DNA of 64,000 bases from Bathynomus jamesi (lineage: Eukaryota > Arthropoda > Malacostraca > Isopoda > Cirolanidae): positions 1-64,000 of the forward strand of contig JAJOZX010009484.1 of the NCBI GenBank assembly GCA_023014485.1, written 5' to 3'. The translations under genes were made by a program, and so were the position numbers. The notes beneath the pieces were generated by a model. The model was not told where the DNA came from. It ran no database searches and saw only the letters and a program-made list of their open reading frames with translations. This document shows positions 21,355-32,122 of this stretch, piece after piece. Numbering within the stretch: the stretch's first letter is position 1; the number at the start of each line of letters is the position of its first letter.

Positions 21355-23130
21355 GTTACAAGGAGTTACAAGGAAAAGAAGTACCTCAAAAGGCCTTGCG
21401 GCCCATACCGAGGAGGTACCAATGGCAACGGGTACCAGGGAAAATTTTGTAAAAGTTTATTTTTCTTTCAACTATCCTAGCAGTAGTAGAAAACTGGATA
21501 GAAAAGTAGAAGGCTCTCTCCCCACCCTCCGCTCCCTCCCTGCCAGAGGCAGGTACGGAAAAAGGTTGAAGAAAATACCTTGACCCTGGAAAAGTAGCCA
21601 AGGAAATTTTACAGGAAAGTGGAGAATATATAAATAGCTCTATATTTAGTTTGCTCACAGAGACACCGTGCAAGCGATCTCCTGCCGAGTTTTCTTATGT
21701 TTAAGTCTTAAACTATGAGAGTATTCAGTACTTTGTCTAGCCTATTTTTACACACATTTACACTTGACTGGAAACAACCTCTGAGGGAAGTTGGTTCCAG
21801 ATATTAACTATTTTATAGGAAAAGAAATTTCCGCAGACTGAGGTCCTAAATGTCTTTACACACTCAAATAGTGTGCAAGATTTCGTCTACCCTTTTCTTG
21901 AACTGATCCACAGAGGAACTGTTCACAACTTCCGAAGGTAACCTGTTCCATGTGTCACAGATCTTTTACGTAAAGTAATTCCCACACACACTAGTCCTAA
22001 ACCGTTTCAAATCCAACTTCCAACCATTGCTACGAGTTGGGTTATCATTTAAACTAAACATACTTCTAAAATCGACATCGTTGAACCCGCGTAAGAGCTT
22101 GAAAACCTCGATCAGTTGACCGCGCAGCCTCCGAGTTTCAAGCGAAAACAAGTTCAGGGCGCGTAACCGTCGATTGTAGCCCATATGCCTAACGGAAGGG
22201 ATTAACTTTGTGGCCCTCGCCTGAACTCGCTCCAGCCTCTCAATATCTTTCCTGAGGGTGGGCGACCTGAACTGCACAGCATACTCCAGGTGCGGCCGAA
22301 CAAGGAATTGTACAGTGAGAGCACAATCTCCTTGTTCCGAAACTGAAATTGCCTCCTGATATAACCCAATAGTTTCTGGGCTTTCTTTTCCACCTCTACA
22401 CACTGTTTCGTAAACTTAAGATCCCTGCTAATTAGCACACCCAAGTCCTTTTCTAAAGCAGTCACCTCGATATTACTACCCAACATCGAGTAGTCCGACT
22501 TGGGATTGGCGTAGCCAATGTGCATCACTTTGCATTTACCCAAGTTAAACGGCATTTGCCATTTTTCGGACCACTCTCCTATCCTACCTAGGTCCGCACG
22601 CAGTTCCTCGATCGCTTCGGGTGTCCCAACATTGGCCCCAAGCTTGGTGTCATCAGCGAATTTGGCGATCCGACTGACGATGCCACCGTCGATATCATTT
22701 ATGTAAATGATAAACAACAGTGGCCCCAAAACGGAACCCTGAGGAACCCCACTAGTGACCGAGGCCCAACCCGAACTAGCCCTTTTAATTACCACCCTCT
22801 GCCGCCTATTCCTCAGCCAGTTTTCAATCCACCTACCTATTTCCCCAACGATACCCAGCGTGCGCACTTTCGCCATTAGCCGGCAGTGAGGTACCGTATC
22901 AAAGGCTTTCTGAAAGTCGAGATAAAGTATATCAATCGCCCTACTCTTATCGTACTCACTCAACATGACGTGGAAAAACTCGAGCAAGTTGGTGAGACAC
23001 GACCTATGCCGTCTAAACCCATGTTGGGAGTCCCCAATCAGCTTGTAGGAATCCAAATGGTCAACGATCCTATCAGCTATTATCCCTTCTAATAATTTAC
23101 CTACAACTGAAGTGAGACTAATGGGACGAT
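21355..23130 (-). pseudogene. CR1-like copy 9: type 1 reverse transcriptase fused to a type 2 3' end
   Basis: The type 1 reverse transcriptase (21858-23130, in frames 22202-23056 and 21966-22403 with a shift near 22305) is followed, after its stop, by a duplicated type 2 ORF2 tail (21716-21857) and the long type 2 3' UTR. The junction at 21857/21858 is the same as in copy 7 at 19441/19442. The copy is 5'-truncated at about 23130. KFADDT and YLDFQKAFD are intact. Confidence 0.85.
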
Positions 23131-23195
23131 AGAGATAGAGATAGAGATAGCGATGCAGAGATAGAGAGATAGAGATAGAGAGAGATAGAGAGAGA
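23131..23195. repeat. GA/GATA microsatellite, 3' tail of copy 10
   Basis: A GATAGA repeat lies between the truncated copy 9 and the end of copy 10. Confidence 0.82.
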
Positions 23196-25623
23196 GTTAC
23201 AAGGAGTTACAAGGAAAAGAAGTACCTCAAAAGGCCTTGCGGCCCATACCGAGGAGGTACCAATGGCAACGGGTGCCACGGAAAATTTTCTACACACTCA
23301 AATAGTGTGCAAAATTTGGTCTAACCTTTTCTTGAACTGATCCACAGAGGAACTGTTCACAACTTCCGAAGGTAACCTGTTCCATGTGTCACAGATCTTA
23401 TACGTAAAGTAATTCCCACACACTAGTCCTAAACCGTTTCAAATCCAACTTCAAACCATTGTTGCGAGTTGGGTTATCATTTAAACTAAACATACTTCTA
23501 AAATCGACATCGTTCAACCCGCGTAAGAGCTTGAAAACCTCGATCAGTTGACCGCAGCCTCCGAGTTTCAAGCGAAAACAAGTTCAGGGCGCGTAACCGT
23601 CGATTGTAGCCCATATGCCTAACGGAAGGGATTAACTTTGTGGCCCTCGCCTGCACTCGCTCCAGCCTCTCAATATCTTTCCTGAGGGTGGGCGACCAGA
23701 ACTGCACAGCATACTCCAGGTGCGGCCGAACAAGGGAATTGTACAGTGAGAGCACAATCTTCTTGTTCCGAAACTGAAATTGCCTCCTGATATAACCCAA
23801 TAGTTTCTGGGATTTCTTTTCCACCTCTACACACTGTTTCGTAAACTTAAGGTCGCTGCTAATTAGCACACCCAAGTCCTTTTCTAAATCAGTCACCTCG
23901 ATATTACTACCCAACATCGAGTAGTCCGACTTGGGATTGGCGTAGCCAATGTGCATCACTTTGTATTTACCCAAGTTAAACGGCATTTGCCATTTTTCGG
24001 ACCACTCTCCTATCCTACCTAGGTCCGCACGCAGTTCCTCGATCGCTTCGGGCGTCCCAACATTGGCCCCAAACTTGGTGGCATTAGCGAATTTGGCGAT
24101 CCGACTGACGATGCCACCGTCGATATCATTTATGTAAATGATAAACAACAGTGGCCCCAAAACGGAACCCTGAGGAACCCCACTAGTGACCGAGGCCCAA
24201 CCCGAACTCGCCCCTTTAATTACCACCCTCTGCCGCCTATTCATCAGCCAGTTTTCAATCCACCTACCTATTTCCCCACCGATACCCAGCGCGCGCACTT
24301 TCGCCATTAGCCGCCGGTGAGGTACCTTATCAAAGGCTTTCTGAAAGTCGAGATAAAGTATATCAATCGCCCTACTCTTATCGTACTCACTCAACATGAC
24401 GTGGAAAAACTCGAGCAAGTTGGTGAGACACGACGTATGCCGTCTAAACCCATGTTGGGAGTCCCCAAGCAGCTTGTAGAAATCCAAATGGTCAACGATC
24501 CTATCAGCTATTATCCCTTCTAATAATTTACCTACAACTAAAGTGAGACTAATGGGATGATAGTTCCCTGGACTTTCGTGATCTCCTTTCTTAAAGACAG
24601 GGGTCACGTTGGCTTCCCTCCAGTTACCAGGCACCTGGCCCATCTCCAACGATTTGTTGAAGACTGTTGCCAGGTGGGGAGCCACCTGGTCGCGCACTTC
24701 TCGCAACACTCTGGGGAGAAACTGGTCTGGCCCAGGAGCCTTAAACACGCTCAGTTTGTCTATTCTATCGGCAACGACTGTCGCGGTACATCTAACACTA
24801 TCCAGGCCAGCACCTTCGTGCCACACGCCTGGCTCGGGGATGACGCGGGTATCCTACCTGGTGAACACTCCCGCAAAGTACTCATTAAGCACATTAGCGA
24901 TGTCCGCGTCGGAGGTCGCAGAACGCCGCTTCCATCCTTTAACGGTCTTATCATGCTTCTAATGGGCTTTCTACTATTAACATAACTGAAGAACTCCTTT
25001 GGGTTCCCCTTGCAGAGGCTTTCCACCCCTAGTTCTTCGTTTCGTTTCGCTAGCCTAACCTTCGCCTTCACTTCCCTACACAGGCGGACATACGCTTCGG
25101 TGTTCTCGTGGGAACGATTGGCCTTTGCTCTCCTATACGCTACTTTCCTATTTCGGATAGCCGAAGCGATGTCACGATTGAACCACTTAGGCTGCGTTGA
25201 AGCAGGGGTGACCGGTTTTGAGGGTATGGCAGTAGACTGCAGCACCATAAACTCGTCCCGGAATGCACTCCACACTCCCTCAACATCACCGCCAACCTCT
25301 AACCCCATCTCTCCTACGCTATCCCTGAGGCTAACAAAGTTCGCCCGCCGGAGATCGAGCTTACTGCCTCTCGAGTTACTACGTTTCACCCGAGGGACGC
25401 ACACACGAAACCTAATAAGACCGTGATCACTCCCGCCCAATGATTCGTCAACGATGAGGCCAGTGACGAGGTTGTCTTCGGTCGTGAATACTAAGTCTAG
25501 AACGCTTTCGCCTCGTGTAGGCTCGTTCACCCACTGAGTGAGGAAGTTCTCATCAGCAAAGTCAACTAGCCTCCTCCCTTCAACATCGGCAGTCCTGTTT
25601 TCCCACTTTATGCCGCGACAGTT
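23196..25623 (-). pseudogene. CR1-like copy 10: ORF2 with partial endonuclease
   Basis: The reverse transcriptase frame (23498-24826, 442 codons) has an altered catalytic motif, KFANAT in place of KFADDT, so it could not polymerise. The endonuclease C-terminal half and linker follow in another frame (24760-25622), with SDHGL intact. Frameshifts lie near 23555 and 24915. The copy ends at 25623, inside the codons just after GDFNC, where a GA/TA microsatellite begins. Confidence 0.88.
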
Positions 25624-25657
<34 letters not shown>

Positions 25658-25772
25658 TATATAGAGAGAGAGATATATATATTATATAGAGAGAGAGATA
25701 TATAGAGAGAGAGAGAGATATATAGAGAGATATATAGATAGAGATAGAGATAGGTAGATATATATATATATA
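25624..25772. repeat. GA/GATA/TA microsatellite at the right edge of the CR1-like array
   Basis: About 150 bp of GAGATA repeat grade into TATA repeats. No further GTTACAAGG end follows, so this is either the original target microsatellite or the tail of a copy since lost. Confidence 0.8.
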
Positions 25773-26604
25773 TAAACGAACATTGATTATATTTGTCGCA
25801 TAAATCATGCATTTTAATGTGGTTACGTTATAATTTTAGCCTCCACACAATAACGAACGTGGCTAGCAGATAAATGGGTACCCTGGGTATACATGACGGA
25901 AACTCCTTTGAAGTGCAAAATTATTCGCCGTTTTTCTCTTAAAGGGCATTCAAATTTCTAGTTTGCAGGCCTCTCAATTATAATATAATTTAATTCAGAA
26001 AAGTAATTTTCTGTCTACATCCATGCCTTTTTTTCTTTAACACGATCAAGTTCCGACCGGGTCCTTTTAGAAACTTTTCGTAATAGCTTTGAAGAAACCC
26101 AAATATCCGACGAGGATCTGACCATAGGGGTTGAAGTTATACTGGACACTCGATCCAACGAATGCCAGGTCTTATAAGAAATAATGAGTTTTTTTTTTTT
26201 TTCTTGTGGGTGTTTTGGGGTAACAATGAGCCTTGTACTTTCAACATTTTATTTAATGATAAAACTATGAGTATTGTTTTATAAATTAATACATAACGTG
26301 TACTGTATATAACACATTTTCAATGTTTCTCACACATTTAGGAGCGACATTGGTATAATTTTTTTTATACATTATATATATACAACTTAATTTATTTAGA
26401 GAATTAGCATCCATTACATTTTTAAATATGCTACAAAACATAAGCCGCGTCCTTAAGCGCTACACAAACTAATATTATTGGGCACATTTTATACTTTTAC
26501 ACATTATTATTACAATTTATGAAGCCACAATTATACACGCGTAAAACTTCACACAATACACCGAGTGCTTACAAACAGGAACCGATTTTTTATGTGGTTG
26601 CATA
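25773..26604. other. AT-rich sequence without recognised feature
   Basis: I see no ORF, repeat family or RNA gene. Codon-like structure is absent. Confidence 0.5.
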
Positions 26605-27027
26605 TCATTTCATCATTCCGTTCGGTGTAGCACAAATCGAATAATTTAAAAATATTTGTAATTCGTTCCCGCGGGCCATATGCATGAGAAACGAAAGGCA
26701 GTACTTGCCACGTTGCGATAGTAGCCCTGGAATCGGTAAGGATTCCAGCCTATCTGGGGAATTTACAATTGTTCGAGAAATTTTACAATAGCGTCACTCC
26801 AAGGATGGATCCCCCAGTGAATTAAAATAGTACATTCGCTCCCTATTTTTAAAATAAATGGCTATCCAGTGAGTCCCTTCGCCACCACTAACATCCGTAT
26901 TTAGAATAAATGCGCCGCAGTGCCTCGTAGCTGGAAGCTTCAGCGTTTCATTCTTCGCAAACACACTGATAAATTTGGAGCGTGTGATTCGGCAACTATT
27001 CATTACTCTCTGGAGTGTATTTGGCAT
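26605..27027 (-). pseudogene. Adenain-like cysteine protease remnant of Polinton/Maverick type
   Basis: The open part (26794-27027, 77 codons) carries the THW block with the catalytic His and a YFNSLG block where the family usually has Asp. After a one-base shift near 26806 the frame continues, and a further frame holds the YC segment with the likely catalytic Cys and the conserved region after it, ending near 26605. Adenovirus-type proteases of this kind mature capsids in adenoviruses and are carried by Polintons. At least two shifts and a stop make it dead. No other Polinton gene is adjacent. Confidence 0.7.
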
Positions 27028-27225
27028 CCATTTTAAAAGTCTGTGACTACGCCTCTAAACCTATCAATCTATCTGTTGTGGACCATTTCTGGGTTACGCG
27101 GATACCTAATTCGTTGCAAGTGCCGGCAATATGTGCAAGATTACTATAAGCTCTCGAGCAAAGCGGGAACACGGTTTCTGTTGAATAATCCGTTTCGAAT
27201 GTCCCCCCCTAAGGCGACTCCATTG

Positions 27226-27471
27226 TGTAGTGATCAAATCTCTTTCCTTCTTATTTTACCTTTCTAACTATTTTGCTCTTTCTTCTATTCTCAATCTTTA
27301 CTCTCGTTTTCTCTGTCTTATTATAAACGAACGCGGGCAGACGCTTCATCCAGTGGGCGCCATTTACTTTCAAACACAAAAGGGAAGACATTGAATAAAA
27401 GTGTTTAATTTATTCCCAGACTTTTTAATTATACCGAAACAACTTAGACAAACGGGGAATTAGCGTTAACA
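27226..27471. repeat. LTR-like direct repeat, left copy
   Basis: This 246-bp block begins TGTAGTGA and ends GTTAACA. It contains a TTATTATAAACG TATA-like site and, downstream, an AATAAA signal. It is repeated at 30879-31127 in the same orientation. TG...CA ends plus promoter- and poly(A)-like signals resemble an LTR. No matching target duplication or primer-binding site was seen. Confidence 0.5.
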
Positions 27472-30100
27472 TTTAATCGCTGACAAAATTTATATTTTAA
27501 ATAAACAATAACATACTCATACGAAAAACAATCTAACCAGGACACATCCCGCCCAAAGACTGAAGGGCATTTTACTCAGCACCTAGCTTGTGCACATCTC
27601 AGAATGTTACGAATTTGTATTTTTATATTTTTAATTATTATTTTCTTCATTAAACAAAACATTATTAAGTTCTTATCAACAAAACAGTTATTTCTTATTA
27701 GACATTATCTTATCTTTATTAAGAACCACTACACTACATTCGCATCACCCCTTTGAATATAATTTTTCACTAGGAAAACTTTTTTAATTTCTTTTAACAA
27801 ATTTATTTATTTCAGTTTTTTTCTTTAACAAGTTCAAAGTTAGAGGACAAGAAATCATTTCAGTGAATTTCCACACATTAGCTATTTTGTATCATTTCAT
27901 AAAAATTGAAAAAAAAAATTTCACGTTTACATTAATAACATTTCGCACTAATAATCATTTACAACCTGTAACAAAGCTGTTACATGAAAAATAAACGATC
28001 GCTTTACATTCGAAGCATATTCATGTAGTTACATAGTTACTATCAGGGCAACATAGAGAGAACATGTTTACAAAAAATACTGACCAGAGCGCACATACTA
28101 TTACACGAAACAAAACAAATTTGGCCACTAATCACACCCTTTCACTTATAATTTTATTACATAATAATCAGTGTACATTAATTTCTGGACGTTTAGATAT
28201 AATTAATCTGCAAAGCTGACAACGGACTTCTTAACTTTTCAATCGCAGCTCTCCTGCTCACTTCGCTAGAATGAAAGGGGTTGCATCACAATGCAACAGA
28301 TCAGCAGGCTTGAGGTTCCGCTCTCCCTCCAAAAAATGGCGAAAAACAAGAGAGTCGTCCAGTTCAGAGGATCAGGGATGGATATACTGAAAGTGGAAAC
28401 ACGCACCGAATTGGACGGAATTTGCAATTCTAGAAGTCGACGAAGAAACTCGCCTCTCTCATCTCAACTTTTGTCGGTGACCGCTGCTCCTCCTACGTCC
28501 AGCTGAAAGACTCCCTACATGGCATTAATTAAATGATCACTTCGCCGTAGGCGGTTTCACAACGAACCTACTGTATGCCTGTATAGACAGTAAAGCCTAA
28601 GACACTCGTTCGAACTTTCGTAGTTTGCTTACCGAGTGCTAAAACACATTGAGCGAAGCATCGAGCAGCGGGACCAGGACTGCCCAAAAAATACCAGTAG
28701 ACCACTTCGATCGAAACTGTCCTGCACTAAGTCGCTGCGCATTCGGTTTGTTTCTCTCGTTCTCTCATCGGTGATCGATCACTTAATTCGGGTCAACTAA
28801 ACTCAATGGGTGGAATTCGGATTCAACTTAGCTAGTTTTTTTATTTCGAGAGGATCGATTTGAAAGCAACTAAAAGTTTGTACTCTTACTGATTATCATT
28901 TTTCACACTTAATTTACAGAATTTTCTCAACATTTCACTTTGAAAACAATAACTATAATTTGCTCTGGCCCAATTTTCGAGAAAATATGACAAATTTCAC
29001 AGAATTCCGCAAAAATTTAATCACTCCCTAGCTACCAATAAGATCACTTATGGCAGTTACACATCGATACATCTAAATACAAAAGAGAAAAATGAAAACC
29101 AGAAACTTCACATCATCAATTCCCAATAACGATGAACCATCTTACACTTCGTGGGGAGCGGACATAGATACCACAAAAACGTTACTGGCAATCTAAAATG
29201 CTCCATTTCCGGTCAGCAATCAATCCAGAGCTCCATTTGCACGAGTAAACCCAAATGAAGTTTAAAAAAATAACACTTTTCAAAACAATCATTAAATAAA
29301 AATTTAAATAATACCGAAAATTAATTTAATACATTAATTCCAACCTGAAACGCTAAATTTCACAGGAAGAAAACTTAATTCACAAAATTACATCTGAGAG
29401 AACTCTCTCCTTCAACACGAAACCCAGCATGGTTTGTAAATCACAGGAATTCCAGTAATTTATCGTTTCCAATTGAACCTAAATACAAATATTCATCATT
29501 ATTATAAATAAGAACAGATATTATGAACCCCAAAATACAACGCAACCTGCTACGTAAACAAAAATTAAAATAAGTCCCTGCATAATGAAGTGTGTTCACT
29601 TTTTGTTGTGAATATCCCTAACCAAGTCAAACTGCATTACATCATGAAATAATTCTGTAATATTTTCTATGCAAACGCGCGAACGTAAAGAAAACACATT
29701 TTTCATTATTTATACCCAAATTAAAATGTTAAGCAAAAACACTCCTAAACACAAAATCTAATTTCAGAATAAACAAAATTTTATCTGCCTATCCATACAA
29801 AATATCACTTGGAATTTTCATTAAAACTAATGAAAGAATGAGAAAATATCCAACAAAAATCGGCCCACTTATAAAATAAAAATTAATGAATATATGAAAA
29901 ATTAAAAAAAAAATAATTTATCAAAAGAATTTACTAAAACAACTCCTGTATTTAAAATACACAAATTTTTATCTTTTTATAACAAATTCAGCTTATTTTG
30001 AAGTCTCACAATTTACATGCGGCAAGCAAATAAACTCAAGCAGTCCAAATCGACCCAGTATAAATTAGTGTCTTTAAGCATTATTCTTAGATTTTAAACC
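27472..30100. other. Non-coding AT-rich interval between LTR-like repeats
   Basis: No ORF longer than about 70 codons is convincing, and there are no gag, protease, integrase or RT motifs. A slightly GC-richer patch lies at about 28240-28760, with no recognisable content. If the flanking repeats are LTRs, this would be the interior of a non-autonomous element. Confidence 0.4.
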
Positions 30101-30195
30101 TTAACCCTCTAACGCCGACTGGGTCGAATACGTACCGTTTCAAATACACGCATTTAGACTTAACCCTACAAAAACGTTCAGCGTTAAAGGGTTAA
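30101..30195. mobile_element. TTAA-flanked MITE, copy 2
   Basis: This 95-bp element runs from TTAACCCTCTAACGCC to GCGTTAAAGGGTTAA. It shares the internal TTTCAAATACACGCAT and TTAACCCTACAAAA segments with the copy at 5466-5561, so the two are one family. Confidence 0.82.
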
Positions 30196-30878
30196 AATTA
30201 TACACATATGATGTTCCGTGTGTCGGTTTGAAATCCTTTATATACATCCAGTCAAAGAATAATCATAAAAACTGCTTACTATGATACTGGAAAAATTTTG
30301 CTCGTTTACTCTTCTATAAATAATTCGTTACTATATACATGTCTATATATATACACACCTAGAAATGCATTACATACACGCTTCAATCTTTTAAAGCGAC
30401 CGTATAAAAATGCATGTCAATTTCATTACAACTAAAATAACTTGATTTCATACAAGTGTGAAATTTATTTACTAATTATTATTATCATCACAATTTTTAT
30501 GAAAACCGAAAACAAACAAATTTTTTTTAACAAAATAGGTAGGCTGTATAAAAAGCAATAAAAGTTGGAGGAAAAAAAAAAAAAAGATCCATCGGACAGG
30601 ATTTCTAAATTTTAAACAAGTCTCTATCCACGACTTAAAAAAACGAAATCTGAAGAAAACGGAATGAGAACGGGTGCTATGAGAAGAGAAAAACGACTCG
30701 AGAATTTTGATTCAAAATGAGTCGCTGTTCAATTTACCGAAACAGAATATCTACTAATTTTATAAATACTATAAAACGGGTAGCAATGTAATTTAGCCGA
30801 AATATAAGACACGTACAGAGGACGTGGGAATGCCCTTCTTTTGAAATTAATAGGGACCACCGCTTGCCCACCAAGAAT
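30196..30878. other. AT-rich sequence without recognised feature
   Basis: It contains short TA runs (about 30341-30356) and an A-run near 30572. No coding region or repeat family is visible. Confidence 0.4.
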
Positions 30879-31127
30879 GTAGTGAACAAATGTCTTTCCT
30901 TCTTAGTTTGCTCTTTTAACCATTTTGCTCTTTCTTCTATTCTGTCTTTACTCTCGTTTTCTGTGGCTTATTATAAACGAACGCGGGCAGGCGCTTGAGC
31001 CGGTGGACGCCATTTACTTTCGAACACAAAGGAGGACTGGGAATACATTAAACTTTTATTCACTGACTTTTTATTTATACCGAAACAATTTAAACGGAGT
31101 AATGCGAGGGCGGAATTAGCGTTAACA
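30879..31127. repeat. LTR-like direct repeat, right copy
   Basis: This is the second copy of the block at 27226-27471, with the same TG...CA ends and TTATTATAAACGAACGCG core. It is directly followed by a palindrome. Confidence 0.5.
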
Positions 31128-31164
31128 CTAGCAAAAGATCGGCGCTACGCGCCGATTTTGCTAG
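31128..31164. repeat. Short palindrome
   Basis: CTAGCAAAAGATCGGCGC is followed by a 3-base loop and its near-complement GCGCCGATTTTGCTAG, a stem of about 16 bp with a 2-base bulge. It sits exactly at the end of the right LTR-like repeat. Confidence 0.7.
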
Positions 31165-31280
31165 ATCTGCGGTGCTTGGACCTTCGACCCAAACCGAATT
31201 GTGGGCCTACAGCATATTTTATTTTGAACACCAATAGCCCTTTATCTGGATATCGTTCCCATTCCTCTCACCTTGGGCCT

Positions 31281-31653
31281 CAGTAATTGGGGTGCCTGTG
31301 GCCCTCCAATTACTGGCGAACCAATTATTCGGTCAATAAAACTACAGAAAAGAACGCAGCCATGAAAATCTAAAACTTCACAAATCTTGATACGATGAAC
31401 TCGGATGTGAAGCTCAAGATTTTCATGACTGCGTTCTTTTCTATAGTTTTATTGACCAAATAATTGAACCGACAGTAATTGGGGGGTCGCAGGCCCCGAA
31501 TTACTGGGGGTTCAATTATTTGGTCAATAAAACTAGTCATGAAAATCTTAAGCTTCACAAATATTGACACAATGTGAAGCTCAAGATTTTCATTGCTGCG
31601 TTATTTTCTATAGTTTTATCGCGGTGCTGGGGGCCCTCGGGCCCAGTAATTGG
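31281..31653. mobile_element. Fold-back MITE cluster
   Basis: An arm of about 100 bp (31281-31383: CAGTAATTGGGG, GGTCAATAAAACT, AGAACGCAGCCATGAAAATC) is answered in inverted orientation at 31406-31506. A second, shorter fold-back of the same sequence follows (31507-31558 against 31571-31653). The whole could form two adjacent snap-back hairpins. Confidence 0.78.
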
Positions 31654-31714
31654 TGGTGGTGGGGGGCTGGTCTCACATATATTTTCGTTCATTACTCATC
31701 ACCACCATCCACCA

Positions 31715-31800
31715 TACGAAGTTTGGTCGAAATCGGTTCAGAAACGTAAAAGTTTTTTCTGCGGACAGACAGGCAGACACATTTTTGCTAAATTATAATA
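31715..31800. repeat. Retroposon-like 3' tail fragment
   Basis: GAAGTTTGGTCGAAATCGG, followed by CAGACAGGCAGACACATTTT and a TATAATAGTA end, resembles the 3' tails of RTE/SINE-type elements common in arthropods. It is a fragment only, called from general resemblance. Confidence 0.4.
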
Positions 31801-31804
31801 GTAA

Positions 31805-32050
31805 TGATGCCCGATTAGGTTAATTAAATGGCCGGTTAGGTCAACCGAATGCCCGATTAGATTAATTGAATGCCCGGGTTCGTTAATTGAATGCCCGGTT
31901 AGGTTAATTGTACACCCTTGACGATTGGTTCGGTTGTCATGATATTTTTGTTAAAGCCAACGAAAATATCACGACTTAACCTAACCAATCGTCAAGGGCG
32001 TACAGATGACCTAACCTGGCATTCAATGAACCTAAACGGGTATTCAATAA
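31805..32050. mobile_element. Fold-back element with 22-bp tandem repeats
   Basis: About five tandem units resembling GAATGCCCGGTTAGGTTAATT (31805-31908) lead into a long hairpin (31909-32006), where GTACACCCTTGACGATTGG is answered by its inverted copy. The right side carries inverted versions of the tandem units (GACCTAACCTGGCATTCAAT). This layout is that of a fold-back transposon. Confidence 0.75.
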
Positions 32051-32122
32051 TTTTACCATAGGTTTCGTAATGGTCTTGATGACGTCATTTAATGTTTTAA
32101 AATTAATTATTTAATTTATTAA

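Noticed and set aside
28291..28506. 71-codon plus-strand frame
   Set aside because: No recognisable domain, no second copy, and composition unlike a coding exon.
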